Assembly (NCBI GenBank): GCA_930367215.1
Contig: OV884056.1
Span: 278,238,067-278,302,066 of the forward strand
Reading direction: 5' to 3'
Source of the DNA: Pollenia angustigena
Taxonomy: Eukaryota > Arthropoda > Insecta > Diptera > Polleniidae
Length of the DNA stretch: 64,000 nt
Both the position numbers and the translations under genes were made by a program. Shown here piece after piece: positions 32,379 to 44,416 of this stretch (positions are counted from its first letter, which is position 1; each line of letters starts with the position of its first letter). Below the pieces are notes generated by a model. That model worked only from the letters and a program-made list of their open reading frames with translations. It was not told where the DNA came from and made no database searches.

Positions 32379-33149
32379 CCCAGTAAAAAATGGTGCTTAC
32401 TGGTAAGCAGGTTTGTAAGGGAGAGAAGCACAATTCCCCCTTACAAACCTGCTTACAAGAGGCATGATTTTTATATGGCGAATTCCCACTTGGAAGCACT
32501 ATTTTTTTGTAAAATCACTGCGTTTTTCATGGCTTACATTATTCCGTGAAGGAATAGCTTCCAAAAACCGCAGCTTTTATACCTTTGATTAATTGCTTCT
32601 ATACAGTACAACAGCAAAAGAACAAAAAGCAAAACAAACACACAACACAGTTAATATGTAATTTTTAAAATAGAACGAAACTGTACGCAAATTAAAAAGA
32701 AAACAACAACATATATTTGCATAGAAATTGACCACACAAAAATTTGCTTGCGTCCTGTCTGCTCAAAAACAATTTGCCGACTGATTGCGTAATAAAACAG
32801 AAGTAATTTTAAGCATCTGTTGTTTTCGATTACATGTCGGGAATAAACGTAAACACATTTTGAAATCATTGCAATACAACGTGCTTCCATGTAAGGGATT
32901 AACAGAAGCACTTTGAACTTTGGTCGTAATTTTTTTCTTTTAAATGATCATTTCAACTACTCCCTTACAACCTGCTTACTTATAAGGGATTATGCGAAGC
33001 TATTAAATAATTTTCATTTACTTATATTAAAAATTTACTTCAATGGTTTTCGCTTCCCTGTTGCTTCTAAGTAGTATGTAATAGCCAGCGCATATATCAG
33101 CGCTCTTGTACTTTTCTTGCTTCCGAAAACCTTAAAATTTTTTACTGGG
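32379..33149. mobile_element. CCCAG-ended TIR element, 771 bp
   Basis: CCCAGTAAAAAATGG at the left, AAAATTTTTTACTGGG at the right. TTACTT flanks it on both sides (32373-32378 and 33150-33155), longer than the TA seen beside other members. A left-end hairpin GTAAGCAGGTTTGTAAGGG pairs with its complement ~40 bp on. The CAAACCTGCT...GGCATGATTTTTATATGG block is shared with 9330-9775. Confidence 0.78.
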
Positions 33150-33294
33150 TTACTTCCTTTGAACTTTAAATTCAGTTATAATTTTTATACAACAAAGTTC
33201 CTGAGCTTAAATCAATTGTAATTATTTATTAATTATTAAAGTAAAAGCTTTAAGGCACATTACTCATTATGATACGGCAAATAAATTACAACTC

Positions 33295-33320
33295 TTCCTT
33301 TCCTTTCCTTTCCTTTTCTA
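33295..33320 (+). repeat. (CCTTT)n microsatellite
   Basis: Four to five TTCCTTTCC units, imperfect at the right end. The surrounding DNA, 33156-33570, holds nothing else recognisable. Confidence 0.8.
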
Positions 33321-33572
33321 TTAATTAAATTCTACTTAGGAAGATATTATTAATGTACTCATTTATTATGGACTGTTGCTTCAAATAATTTTTAAGTAGG
33401 TTAAGGATTAAATTATTTTGTGCTTAAAACATTTTAAGCAAATATAAACACCATTAAAAATAATAACAAAATTACGGTTAATACTAATTAACAATTTTTC
33501 GGTTAAAAATAAAGTTTTAAAATTAATTTACTTGGTGGATATTTTAGAAAGTGTTGCCAAATTAGCCATTTA

Positions 33573-33756
33573 GTGCTCATCCATATTATGAAACATTTGC
33601 TGCAAAAACTTTCTTCAATTCTCTTTTGAAACTGCCATTGAGTAATTTTTTAAAACTGATTGTACATTAAACAAATTACACTTTTCCATTCGTCTTTCCC
33701 CTTTCAACAACAAACTCAAATGTTCGCAGCAAATGTTTCATAATATGGATTGGGAC
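33573..33756. mobile_element. Harbinger-like MITE, TSD TTA
   Basis: GTGCTCATCCATATTATGAA and the inverse TAATATGGATTGGGAC, flanked by TTA (33570-33572 and 33757-33759). The two ends share ~30 bp including GAAACATTTGCTGC. An internally shortened and partly inverted relative of 25527-25768. Confidence 0.82.
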
Positions 33757-33759
33757 TTA

Positions 33760-34186
33760 GTAGCTAGTTTTAATTTTTTTTTTTTTTTTTGTTTGGCAAT
33801 GAAAAAAGGAGTTTTTCCGAAAAAGCCATTTTAATTATTACTTCAAAAAGTTTCCTTTAAGTTGTTAAACATTTTGAAAAACAAATGTGATAAATGTTGT
33901 TATGATTGTGATAAAATTTAGCATTTTTATAAACTTATATCGCACTTGATCAACAAGAGGGTATTAAATCAACATTTGTATTTTTTCACTTTTAAAAGAA
34001 ATCGACAAGTAATATTCATACCTAACCGCTATAAAAATATCCTTCTATTTTGTCTACTTTTTGCTAATGAAACGGTTGGTTTAAAATGCATTCTTCATAT
34101 GTCTTTAATATTAAATAAGACATTTTTTTGAGTTGAACTTGCTATGCAAAAAAATTTATTTTATCGATAATTTTTTCAATATTAAA
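33760..34186. other. Unassigned AT-rich DNA
   Basis: Nothing recognisable. Confidence 0.45.
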
Positions 34187-34753
34187 AACAAGTAAGAAAG
34201 TATAGTCGGTCAGGCCACACCATTTGATACCCTACACCACAGTATATAAAGATAAATTTCCGAAAGTGTACCCGATTTGAGACCAATGGGCAATCACGAA
34301 CCCGTCCTAGGTCCTATGTTCATCTATACACCTACCAGCACAATATTTCGACACGACATAGAATCTATGTGAATAACTGAATTTATTAGAAAGTTATAGC
34401 ATTAAAAGCAATTTTCGGGAGAAGTATATGTATGGAAGCTTTGGTCAAATATGGACCGATTCCAATAAAATTTGCTAAGATGATCAAGATTGCAATTATA
34501 AAGTTTTGTATCGGGGATATGAAAAATAATTGTCACAATTTTCCAATGTAATAAATTTCGTCAAATTGTCTTCAAAAACAAAACTGTGAAATCTTCTTTG
34601 CGCACTAAGTTTATAGGGACGGCCAGCCACCTGCCAGCCGGACAACAATAGATCGATTAAAAAAATCGGTATACAAATATAGGGACCAATATTTTAAACT
34701 GATGCAGACATTAGCACAAACGCATAGAACACTCAACACTATTGTAATATAAT
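34187..34753 (+). mobile_element. DINE-1/Helentron-like repeat, family A
   Basis: Starts AACAAGTAAGAAAGTATAGT and continues through ACCATTTGATACCCTACACC, ATGGTCAAATATGGACCGAT-like sequence and CTTTGCGCAC to a degraded AGCACAAACGCATAG end. Confidence 0.8.
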
Positions 34754-36204
34754 AATTTTTATTTTCAAACTCCGTTTTTATTAGCCCGAATTAAGACTTT
34801 TTAGCCTCTATTTAAACTTTGGTTTGCTTAAAACTTAGCAAAATTTTTAACGTAAAGAGTTGACAAAAGTGATTCGGGAACTTATAACACATTTTGAATG
34901 TTCTCTTACTTCAAATCAAAAATCAAATTATGAACAGTAATATAATTTCTTAATTAAACTTTTATTTAAAATGAATGATTTTGCATATAACTGTAAAAAC
35001 TAATTTAAATCTCTACTTTAATAATATTTTTCAAATTTACCTGTTTTTAATGAAACCAACAAATTATGATTTTTATTTTAATATTATTTTATAAGACATT
35101 AAGATTTTTTCTAATTTACTTTAATTATTGTTGTACATTTTTTCAAAAACATTGTTTCTTTATCAAATTCTATATTTCTTATAACAACAAGTCCTAAAAG
35201 TATTTAGCATTTTATTTGTTTGTTAATTAAAAACATAAATTATTTGCAAAATTTTTTAGTAATTTGATTTTTATTATTCACTATTTGTTTCACTAGTTTT
35301 ATAGATTTGGTTCCCACAGAAACTTGCACAATTTTATTTATTTTATGCCACCTTAAAGTAGGCCTGGTATTGTGTTTAATATTTGTAAGGCCTGTAAGTA
35401 TGCAACATTTTTTTGTGGGATTTCCTAGAGGTTTCTTATAAATTTTTTTTATTAATATTTTATAACTCGCCAAAACAAACTTTTGTTTTGTTTTTTTTTT
35501 TTTTATTTGTTATGCATATTCACTTTCACTTTTTATTAAACTTGAACCAACACACAAGAGACACAAATGTACACCCACACACAAGCACTTGAATACTTTC
35601 GTTTAGAAGACAACATTTGAAAACAGTTTTACGCATATTTCACGTGCACTGTAGTGCGTGTGTCAGTTATTTGGTAAGTATTGAAAAAAGAAACAGACTG
35701 TTTATTGTTTGTTGTAAAGCGAGAAATGTGACCGTTAGACAGCTTTGTAAGCTGGCGAATGTCTGGCTAAGTGAAAATATTACAATGTCGGGGTACAATC
35801 GAGGCGCCACTTGTTCTCGTTGTTTCGTTGTTGAAAACCTATCGTTTGTAAAAAGGCATTGTGTGCCGAAGATATACGAAATCTTTTTTGTGTGTGTCCT
35901 ATGCTCTCTTGCTTTCTCTTTTATTTGTACGTATATATGTATTTCTGTATAAGTGCTTAAGCATTTGTTAACTCTGTTTGTGTGTTTAACTTTGTCAAGT
36001 TTTACAAGAAGAGTACGGTAAATAACAAAAAAAAAATTATTTAAGAGTTTTCAACACTTTACAGCACTGTTGAGTTTCATTTACTGTTGTTATTTTTTTT
36101 TGTTGTTTAGAATTAAAATAAAGTTTTCGTCGTTGTTGTCATTTTGTTTTTCTGTTTTCCTTGCCTTGTAGTTTGTAGATTTTCCTGAATCTACAGTTGT
36201 TTTT
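34754..36204. other. Unassigned; less AT-rich part at 35540-36000
   Basis: 34754-35540 is plain AT-rich DNA. From ~35540 the composition shifts: CACACACAAG runs, an initiator-like GTGTCAGTTATT at ~35660 followed by GGTAAGTATTG, and a 111-codon open frame (35617-35952) ending in a hydrophobic Cys/Phe-rich stretch. This could be a promoter or 5' exon of a host gene, but no conserved protein or TATA box was seen. Confidence 0.35.
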
Positions 36205-36505
36205 GTGGGTTTTAATGCCCTCCACCACTAGTGATGTCTAAGAGTCTACTAGGTTTGTCAATCCGTATGAAACTTTTTTTTTGATATTCATCTCGGACTC
36301 CATTAAGTATAAATATAATTATGTAATTTTAAGTCCATCCACGCTAAGTCCATTTAGCCATGCTCGTCTGTTGAAAATACGCTCACTTCCAAAAGACTCA
36401 ACAGAGAAAAACAGTTTTGGTGTTATATTGCTTCAAGTTATCCTAAGCAGTTGGGATTCAGTAGGAAAAGAGTTTTAGACCCAAATGTGGAACAACCACA
36501 CCAAA
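36205..36505 (-). mobile_element. DINE-1-like repeat, family B, 3' part
   Basis: Minus strand matches 54728-55072: CCCAACTGCTTAGGATAAC, TCAACAGACGAGCATG, then GGAGTCCGAGATGAATATC, GTTTCATACGGATTGACAAA and the terminal GTGGTGGAGGGCATTAAAAC. Confidence 0.75.
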
Positions 36506-36950
36506 TATATGTTTCTGTTAAAGAAAAGGAACATAAATAAGGGGCAGAATGGGCGCCAAGAAATAATTCCCCAAAAAAAATTAAATAAGTCCTAAATTTT
36601 TGGGGTTTAATTTCATATGAAATAAATTCCCAATTTTGAAAATGAAAGAAACCTCCAATGAAATGAAATAACGCCCAAACAGAAATGAAAAAATCCCCTA
36701 ATTATTGGGGACTTATTTCATATGAAATAAATCTTAAGGCCCAGGCCCACGATGTCGACAAGAACATTTCTTTAGCATATTTATATTCAAAACAATAATA
36801 AAAAATTAAATTTGTTTTTGCTTTCAATACAAATATACGAAGGAAATGTGCTGCGTAAAACTTAAATAAAAACTTGCATTGATTCATCAACTATTTTTTT
36901 AAGAGCTATAGGAAAGTTTTAAAAAAAAACACATAAAATTCAGAAAAATG
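36506..36950. other. Unassigned; imperfect repeats of TTTCATATGAAATAAAT
   Basis: The palindrome TTTCATATGAAATAAAT occurs at ~36610 and ~36717, each next to a run like CCCCTAAT/GGGGAC. Possibly a decayed MITE; ends not resolved. Confidence 0.4.
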
Positions 36951-36954
36951 CATG

Positions 36955-37560
36955 AAATCTTTATTTGAATCGATAGTACGGTTCATATAATTTAATGTTT
37001 GAAGATTATTTCATGCAAATGTTGACCGTGACTGCGCCTCAAATGGTCCATCCGCTTAGACCAATTTTGGCATACTCTTTCCAACATTTATAGACATGAG
37101 CTTTAACATATTCCCACAAAAAAAGTCTAAAGGCGTTAAATCGCACGATCTAGGCGGCCAATTGACCGGTCCCGAACGTGAAATATAAAAGTGGGTCTTG
37201 GGCCAACTTTCCAAGAGCCCATTCACCAAAAATTCTACGTTGCGGTAGGGCTTTCGGCTTCAATTCTTGCACGAGAACGGCGACGAATCGATAATTGATG
37301 GTCATCGTTAACACTGGTCGATACAGCTGCGATATTTTCTTCACTTCGCACTCTACGTAAGTTGGTGGTTTAATGTCCAACAATGTAAATTTGGTGCAAA
37401 ATTTAGTCACAATAGCCCGAATAGCCGCTTCAGTGGGTCGATTAAACTGACCATGATGAACTTTCTTAACAGAGCACGCATTTTGATAATAAAATTCAAT
37501 AATTTGCAAGCGTTGTTCGTTTGTAAGACGATTCATGGTTAAATTATAGACCAAACTGAA
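36955..37560 (-). pseudogene. Mariner-like transposase, N-terminal domain joined to C-terminal scrap
   Basis: Minus strand starts MNRLTNEQRLQIIEFYYQNA and continues with FNRPTEAAIRAIVTKFCTKF (helix-turn-helix, DUF4817-like region), ELKPKALPQRRIFGEWALGK and LAQDPLLY. It then jumps to DLTPLDFF-type sequence and a C-terminal tail toward 37000, so the segment with the first two catalytic Asp is deleted. The DNA-binding half is open for 134 codons, but the linker has lost its normal frame. No clear TIRs remain. Confidence 0.9.
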
Positions 37561-37680
37561 GATGTTTGACAGTGAAACAAAACACGAATCGTGCGTCAGC
37601 TGTTTAAACTAGTATTGCCAAAAAGATAATAGCTAAAAAATCACCAATTACTAAGCTACATAAATTTACTATATGACTAC

Positions 37681-38524
37681 TAGGGAGATGGATCAAAAAG
37701 TATTCGCCCGGTTTAAACCGGTTATTTTAGTTTTGCCCAAGTCGAATATTTTAAAATGTCCATTTTTCGAATATAGAATAAACCTGTTATTTTGGTAAAA
37801 TAAACCGTAATTAAAGTATTTTTTTAATTGAATATTGGGCCAACTTAAACTATTTATGAAGAACGTCAAAACAAAATGTAACAAAAGTCAAAAAACATTC
37901 TAAGCAATTATTCTTGTAACAAAACAATTCAAAATTCTGCAAAAAAAAATTCAGCTTAAAAAGTATTTAGCAATTGGACAGTATTCTAAATATTATATAC
38001 ATATTGAAGTCTACTGATTTATATAGACATGTTTAGCTACTAACAAATTAAAACTCATTTAAAACAAATTTTTGAGAATATCTCAAATAATAAATTTTTT
38101 AAAACCAAAGTTTGTCAAAAATTTTAACGTTATGTTCACGCCTATTAAATATTTGACGTCCTACCCGTAACCACTAGTTTTCCTAAAGAATTGTTTGCTT
38201 TTGCAAAACATTTGGCTAGAGCAGACATTATTTAACAGTTATTAAATAACATTATATAATTATGATATCGTCAAATATTTGTTAGGTCTGAAGTTATATC
38301 TATGTATTTTGTTGGTTTCTCACCTTTGTGAATAGCTTTGTTTTTATTCAATATAATTTTTTATTATAAAAACTAATTCGATTTTTGTATTTTTATGTAT
38401 TCGAATTAAAACCGGTTAAGCGGATATTTTTTAAAATGTTGAATTGAAAACCGGTTTTTTTAATAGCAGGTATTCGGAATATTCGATAACCGGTTTTTGA
38501 AAAAGTCGAATAATCCATCTCCCT
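37681..38524. mobile_element. hAT-like element with TAGGGAGATGGAT ends
   Basis: TAGGGAGATGGATCAAAAAG at the left and its inverse ending ATCCATCTCCCTA at the right. Subterminal AAACCGGTT and ATTCGAAT-like blocks repeat at both ends. The 8-bp flanks (ATGACTAC and ATAGATTC) match at only four positions, so the TSD is not established. Confidence 0.65.
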
Positions 38525-38529
38525 AATAG

Positions 38530-38612
38530 ATTCCATATAAACCCTAATTCTTACTCCCGTGGAGGGTATCAAAGATTCGGCACTGCCGTACGAGCACTTT
38601 CACTTGTTTTCT
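38530..38612 (-). mobile_element. DINE-1-like repeat, family B, 5' fragment
   Basis: Minus strand: GCAGTGCCGAATCTTTGATA followed by CCCTCCACGGGAG, the family 5' end. Confidence 0.6.
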
Positions 38613-39070
38613 TTTGTACTTTTACTTTTTGTTGCTCTTTAAGCATACGTAATATAACGGTGGGTTTACAAAGAGAGTAAGGTCTAATAAATTTTTTAGT
38701 TTTCTCTGTTTAAGGGATTAAATTGTTATTTTTAAATATTCAAACCATACTAAATACTTATAAATAAATTTACATAACATACTTTGCTACAAAAAGGATT
38801 ACTTTTTGAGCAAAACAAAAAGAAATCAACCATTGTTTCTTAATTTTTTACTAGCAAATAAATAATTCTTTATTAGTGGAATGGAATTCTTCTAATTATT
38901 TAGATAGTTTCGGAGAGGCAGAAATTGACCCCAAAAACGATATCATAATTTAAAATTGAGTTGTATATGATATCGTTTTGAAACTATTACAATATCGCTT
39001 TGCTAAATTTTTCATGATGAAACATTTTGGAATAACATAGATCAGATTTGATTTTACTTCTATAAAAAAT
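38613..39070. other. Unassigned AT-rich DNA
   Basis: Two close copies of GATATCGTTTT/AACGATATCAT around 38935-38980; otherwise nothing. Confidence 0.4.
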
Positions 39071-39074
39071 TTTT

Positions 39075-39945
39075 GGCCACTAACAGTGGCTGTTCTGCGT
39101 AACATCTATTTTAATTGTAAAGCTCGTACTGCAGAAAATATTGCTGCTGTTCGCGATAATGTGGCTGAAGAGCCGTCCACCTCAACTCGTCGTCGTGCCC
39201 AACATTTGCACCTCTCACGCTCGTCGTGGATGAACATTATGCACAAAGACTTGCATTTACACGGTTAAGGTGCAATTTACTTAAGAACTAAAGCCTTTTG
39301 ACAGAAATGGCAACGGTGGATGATTAATTTTCGAAAAAAATAATCTTCAGTGATGAGGCACTTTTTCACCTCAGTGGATTCTTCAATAAGCAGAATTGCC
39401 GCTTTTGGGCGAATGATAATCCAAGAGTGATTGTTGAAAAACCAATGCACCCACAAAGAGTGACTGTTTGGTGCGGTTTTTTAGGCTGGCGTCATCATCA
39501 GGCCGTACTTTTTCCAAAATACGGCCGGTCAGGCAGTTACTGTGAATGTTATTCGCTATCGTAAGATGATAACGATCTTTTTTATGACCCGAATTGGAAG
39601 ATATGGATGTGGACGATATGTTTTTTCAACAGGACGGTGCCACTTGCCACACAGCTAACAAAACAATGGCTCTTTTGCGCGACAAATTCAATGGCCGTGT
39701 TATCTCACTTGGTGGCGATGTCAATTCGCCGCCAAGATCATGAGATTTGACACCGTTGGACTTCTTTGTGTACGTCGATAAGCCAGCAACAATTAAAGAG
39801 CTAAAGGATGAGATAATTCGGCACATTAACGTCATAGAACCTCAATTATGCCTCAGCGTCATGGAAAATTTGGACCAGCGGATGGAGGTGTGCCGCCGAA
39901 GTCGCGGCGGTCGTTTGGCCGATATTTTGTTCCATACATAATCGA
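39075..39945 (+). pseudogene. Mariner-like transposase, longest copy in the window
   Basis: Covers most of a transposase except the first ~70 residues. In order: KARTAENIAAVRDNVAEEPS and RRRAQHLHLSRSS (DNA-binding region and linker), IFSDEALFHLS with the first catalytic Asp (~39346), VTVWCGF, PYFFQN.AGQAVTVN, FFQQDGATCHTANKT with the second Asp (~39633), DLTPLDFF with the third Asp (~39745), and the tail RRSRGGRLADILFHT. Second and third Asp are separated by 36 residues. Several frameshifts and at least one TGC-to-TGA stop just before DLTPLDFF kill it. No poly-A or retro signature; no clear TIRs found. Confidence 0.93.
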
Positions 39946-41467
39946 ACCATAGCAATATTTTCATAATAAAAAGAAATGACAGTTATTTCCTAATTAATTT
40001 TTTTGTATTCAATATCAACATCAGCCCTTAAAATTTAACCACCCTTTACATTTTACCTCTTTCTAGTAGATTATCCTCAAGATCAAATGCACAGTTCTTA
40101 CTATTATGGCTAATAAATCAGTGAATGCTTAAACGCTGGTTTAGTTGAACTAAACTTAAATTTATATGTAGTTTAAACACAACAGCTGTAAATCAGTGTC
40201 TTAAAAAAAAACATGTGGTAGCACAATGATAAATGTTGTAATATTTATATGGTCTGCACTGGTAGGTTAAACGGCGAATTTTATGCGTTAAAAGATGATT
40301 TATATGGTAACTGATTTAAAGATTTGTTAGTTTAAAAACATTTTAAACCAAAAATATAGTTTCACTTGCTCCGATTTATAAGCCCTAAGTATTATACCTC
40401 TCAACATAATTTCCGCTATAATAACGCCTCAACAAAATCACCAATAAGCAGCCATTAGGATATTTCTACAGATTTCCTCAAAATCGTTATCGCAACTAAT
40501 TAAAAGTCGATTACCTCAAAATATTTTTTATGGCATATGATGTTTTACAGAAGTCGTTCAAATGTATAAGCTTCCACGTTTTGGAAACAAAACTCGAGTG
40601 AATTTAAAACTGAACGTGATTTTCCATTGGAATTTTTGATATATTTTTTCTAGGTTAGGTTCTAATATTTTTTTACAGCTTTGCAGCCCCACTGTTAGTG
40701 TAAGTGAAGTTTTCCATCTGTGAAAATTGCAGGATAATATATATAAGTAAGTAGCACTTGTTCTTAACACTGTGAACTTTTTTGTCATTTCTTTATTTTT
40801 TTTTCAACTTTCATTGTCACACTAAAGTTTTACTTTTTTGGGTGGACAAAGAGAGTATCTGAATGCAAGTACCACGTATTTGTATCTGTGGTTTCATATG
40901 AGGTACGAGATTATAATGTTTCTTAATTTCTAGCCTGGAATTTACGCACTTCATACTTAGCTTCACTTAATTTTCGTCTTTTTGTTGTGTTTGGGTTTTT
41001 CGCAAATATTTTCTTTTCTAGTTTTGTATTTATTTTTTGTTACTGTTGCCATTTTTTCTTATCGTTGTTGTTTATATGATTGTTTAGTCTTTTTTTCTTC
41101 CAAATGTGTTTTGGTTTCTCAATGTGTGTACAAACCCAGGTAGCATTTGGAAGGTAATTTAAAATAAAGTCAATGAATTTTGAGTCTTCTTGGAGTATAT
41201 TAATGACTAAAAACTGATTAAATAATGGGTCGCATAAAGAAAGATGGTTTGAAAATGATAAGCGTTTACGCATAAAAATTTAATAATTAACAGTACGTAT
41301 GTACTTCTTCCAGACCTCTGTTTACCTTTCAGTGTAGAGGTCAGAAAACAACTTAAACAGAGAAAAAAAAGGTGTAAATTTAAAAGAACTAGAAAAAGCT
41401 GGTGTTAGATTCAACTACGTGACAGTTTTTTGACGAAATGAATTTGACATCTAATATTTATGTAAAA
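39946..41467. other. Unassigned AT-rich DNA
   Basis: No recognisable element or coding region; some T-rich runs near 40780-41100. Confidence 0.45.
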
Positions 41468-42761
41468 CTAGCTTAACCCGGTGCGCTTCGCTACACTGCT
41501 TTAACCACTTCTTCAGTTGAGAGATAATTAATATATGCATCCAATGGAAGGTTTTTCCCCCCAGCGCCTTCCCGCTTTATTTTTATTTTTAAAAGTTTAG
41601 TATACCATAGGATTGACTTCTACTAAGTTTGAACATTTTTACTATAACAGTTCTTAAGATATGCAATATTAAACATTGGCATCCTATGGGAGGTAACATT
41701 TCCCCGCTGCTATTTTATTTCAATTTTGGGGTTCAGAAGATCATACTACAAGAAGATCAACAAAATGAGTGCAGTGGCTGTTATTAATATTTCTACCTAT
41801 GAGGGGTACTGCTCGTCCTCTGTCTACCCAACCCATTTTTATATTATAATTTATAGTTTACCATAATAGTAGCTTTAACCACGTTTGCAGACTCTCCCTT
41901 TAATAGTTCTTCATTTAGCTATATTATATTATTTAAGCTATATTTAATATATGCATCCTATGGGAAGTATTTCCCCCCTGCGCCTTCCCGCTTTATTTTT
42001 ATTTTCAATAGTGTAGTATACCATAAGAGTGACTTCTACAAAGTTTGAACATTCTCCCTATAACAGTTCTTAAGATATGCGATATTAAACATTGGCGTCC
42101 TATGGTGGGTACCACTTCCCCAACTGCTATTTTATTTGAATTTTTGGGCTCAGAATATCCTACTACTAAAAGTTCAACAAAATGCGTGCAGTGGCTGTTA
42201 TTAATATTTCTACCTATGAGGGGTACTGCTCGTCCTCTGTCTACCCAACCCATTTTTATATTATAATTTATAGTTTACCATAATAGTAGCTTTAACCACG
42301 TTTGCAGACTCTCCCTTTAATAGTTCTTCAGTTGAGAGATATTTAATATATGCATCCTATGGGAGGTATTCCCCCCCTGCGCCTACCCGCTTTATTTTTA
42401 TTTTTGATAGTGTAGTATACCATAAGAGTGACTTCTACAAAGTTTGAACATTCTCACTATAACAGTTCTTAAGATATGCGCTATTAAACATTGGCACCCT
42501 ATGGGGGAACCACTTCCCCCGCTGCTATTTTATTTTAATTTTGGAGCTCAGAAGATCCTACTACAAAAAGTTCAACAAAATGCGTACAGCGGCTCTTAAG
42601 ATACGCCATATTTGATATTGGCATCCAATGGGGTAGCCTATTTTATTTTAAGGGCTTACGTGATGTTACAGTAAAAATTTCAGGAAAATCGGTTCAGTTG
42701 TTTCGGAGTCTATAAGCCAACAAACAAACATACAAACATTTTTCATTTTTATATTTATGTC
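41468..42761 (-). mobile_element. Helitron-like element with ~400-bp tandem units
   Basis: On the minus strand it begins near 42761 with a start like CATAAATATAAAAATGAAAA followed by TGTTTGTATGTTTGTTTGTT, typical of insect Helitron-like 5' ends. It ends GCACCGGGTTAAGCTAG at 41468, i.e. CTAG followed by T. The interior is about 2.8 tandem units (ATGCATCCTATGGG at 41535, 41951 and 42350; periods 416 and 399). No Rep/helicase coding; non-autonomous. Confidence 0.7.
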
Positions 42762-42828
42762 AAATGTAAAATAAAATATGAAGTCAGAATTATCAAAAGA
42801 AGAACACATTTTTTGAGATATTCCAAAG

Positions 42829-43369
42829 CAGTGTTCGAAAATAAACAATAAATATCGTTTCTTAATGTTCGGTTCGGTAGATTTGTGGAAAACACAAACG
42901 CTAATAGTGTTTGTGTAGAAAATCATTAAAAAAAATAACGTTTCCCTGTTAGTCATCTTTCGAACACAAAAATATTATTGTTTTTATCAAACTCAACAAA
43001 AGATGTGAACATTTAATTCCGTTCGGTTGTTTTTTTGAAAATCCACAAACTTCAATGTGTTCGGTTCGGCTCGTTAATGTTCGTCCCTTTTGGCTGGTAA
43101 AAAAAACCAAACATTTTTTACAAAAACAAAATACACACACGAAAAAAACATTTTAGAACATTAAAATATAATGTTTGTCTACAGTATCACTACAATTGTT
43201 CTGTTTTTTAACGAAGAACCGAACATTATATAATGTTCGGTTCTTTCTTGAAAATAGTTACGAACGGTATTAAGGGTTGTGTATGTCTACACAATCACTA
43301 AAAAAAATATATCGTTCTTGAGTGTGTGAACCAAACCTTAAATAATGTACTGTTTATTTTCGAACACTG
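42829..43369. mobile_element. hAT MITE (CAGTGTTCGAAAATA family), copy 2, perfect TSD
   Basis: CAGTGTTCGAAAATAAACA and its inverse, flanked by the exact 8-bp repeat TTCCAAAG (42821-42828 and 43370-43377). Serves as the empty-site reference for the Harbinger-like insertion in the copy at 23679-24510. Confidence 0.95.
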
Positions 43370-43626
43370 TTCCAAAGTAACCGTTATTTGTGTTTTTAAA
43401 AAAGATGGTGTGACTGAAATGCAAATATCTTTAAAAATTTTAAACGGACTATGTATTTCTTTCTTTTTAGTGAAAGGTAATGAAATTTCTTAAATAACCA
43501 TGGGTCGTTTGTGAAGATGAGTCACAATAAATGGCAGAGTTATAGTGGACAACATTTTACATAAAGATTAGCTGTCAGATTCTTTTGGTCAGGACTTTGT
43601 TGAAATTTTGTCACTTAGTTTATTAT

Positions 43627-43842
43627 TAATACGATTTCCGTATGTCGTGCTAAATTCCCAATTTTTCATATTTGATAAATACACTGAAATTTATTGTTGA
43701 ATGAAAGCTAGCTACTATGCGCACAAGGAAATGGAGAATTCTATATGCGAATGCACCCCGGTAGGCTAGTTTGTAGTGACCTAGTCTATCAGTACGGGGG
43801 TTGCTGGTTAGATTCCCGCCAGAGACGCTGGTCTGTTTCACT
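43627..43842 (+). mobile_element. SINE family 1 joined to a palindrome-unit head
   Basis: 43757-43842 is a tRNA-related segment: CCCCGGTAGGCTAGTTTGTA, B-box-like GGTTAGATTCCCGCC (43806-43820) and CTGGTCTGTTTCAC. Immediately upstream, 43627-43720 resembles the head of the 13.4-16.9 kb array unit (TCGTGCTAAATTCCCA, TGAAATTTATTGTTG), suggesting the two sequences may belong to one composite repeat. Confidence 0.65.
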
Positions 43843-44414
43843 ATAACGCGATGAAGGTCTACGTTGCTATTGCTCGGTTAATTCAGTTAGTATATAATTT
43901 GTTGTTGTATTTGTAACTCTTATTAAATAAATAAATGAATTATTTTATGCGAAAATCGACCAAGAGATGGCACATAAACGATGAGAAATAAGTCGAAACT
44001 GTTTTTATGACCAGAATAGGTACATATGTATAATATAATTTATGATTATTCTAATCGTACAGAAGAGTCATAAAAGACTCACTCTTGATAATCTTTTTTA
44101 TTAAAAGCTGCCTGGGAATGTGTACAAAGGAAATAAAAGTGTTTGTGTCCGTATCAAAACATTATGTACGTGAGACCATTTGATAATGCTAAAAGAAATA
44201 TTTAGTTGCTACTAAACAAGATGTTATTTAATGTTTTTTTTTTTTAGGGAGGAGACTAAAGTACTGTTAATGAAACAACAACCATCCAACAAATGTCAGT
44301 GTATAAAATTAATTTGTACAAATAGGTAAGTATGTAAGTGTACAATTCTTTTAGGAGTTAATATCTGAATTCATGTACTACATGTGCATATGTATATGTA
44401 TGTAAATGTGTATA
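43843..44414. other. Unassigned AT-rich DNA
   Basis: A short ATAAATAAATAAAT run follows the SINE; nothing else recognisable. Confidence 0.45.
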
Positions 44415-44416
44415 TA

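Noticed and set aside
31256..32431. Overlapping frames of 60-107 codons on both strands
   Set aside because: They follow repeat families and low-complexity DNA, overlap each other on opposite strands and share no known motif.
35617..35952. 111-codon open frame
   Set aside because: No recognisable domain; Cys/Phe-rich tail is typical of translated T-rich DNA. The region is kept only as a possible regulatory or 5' exon candidate.
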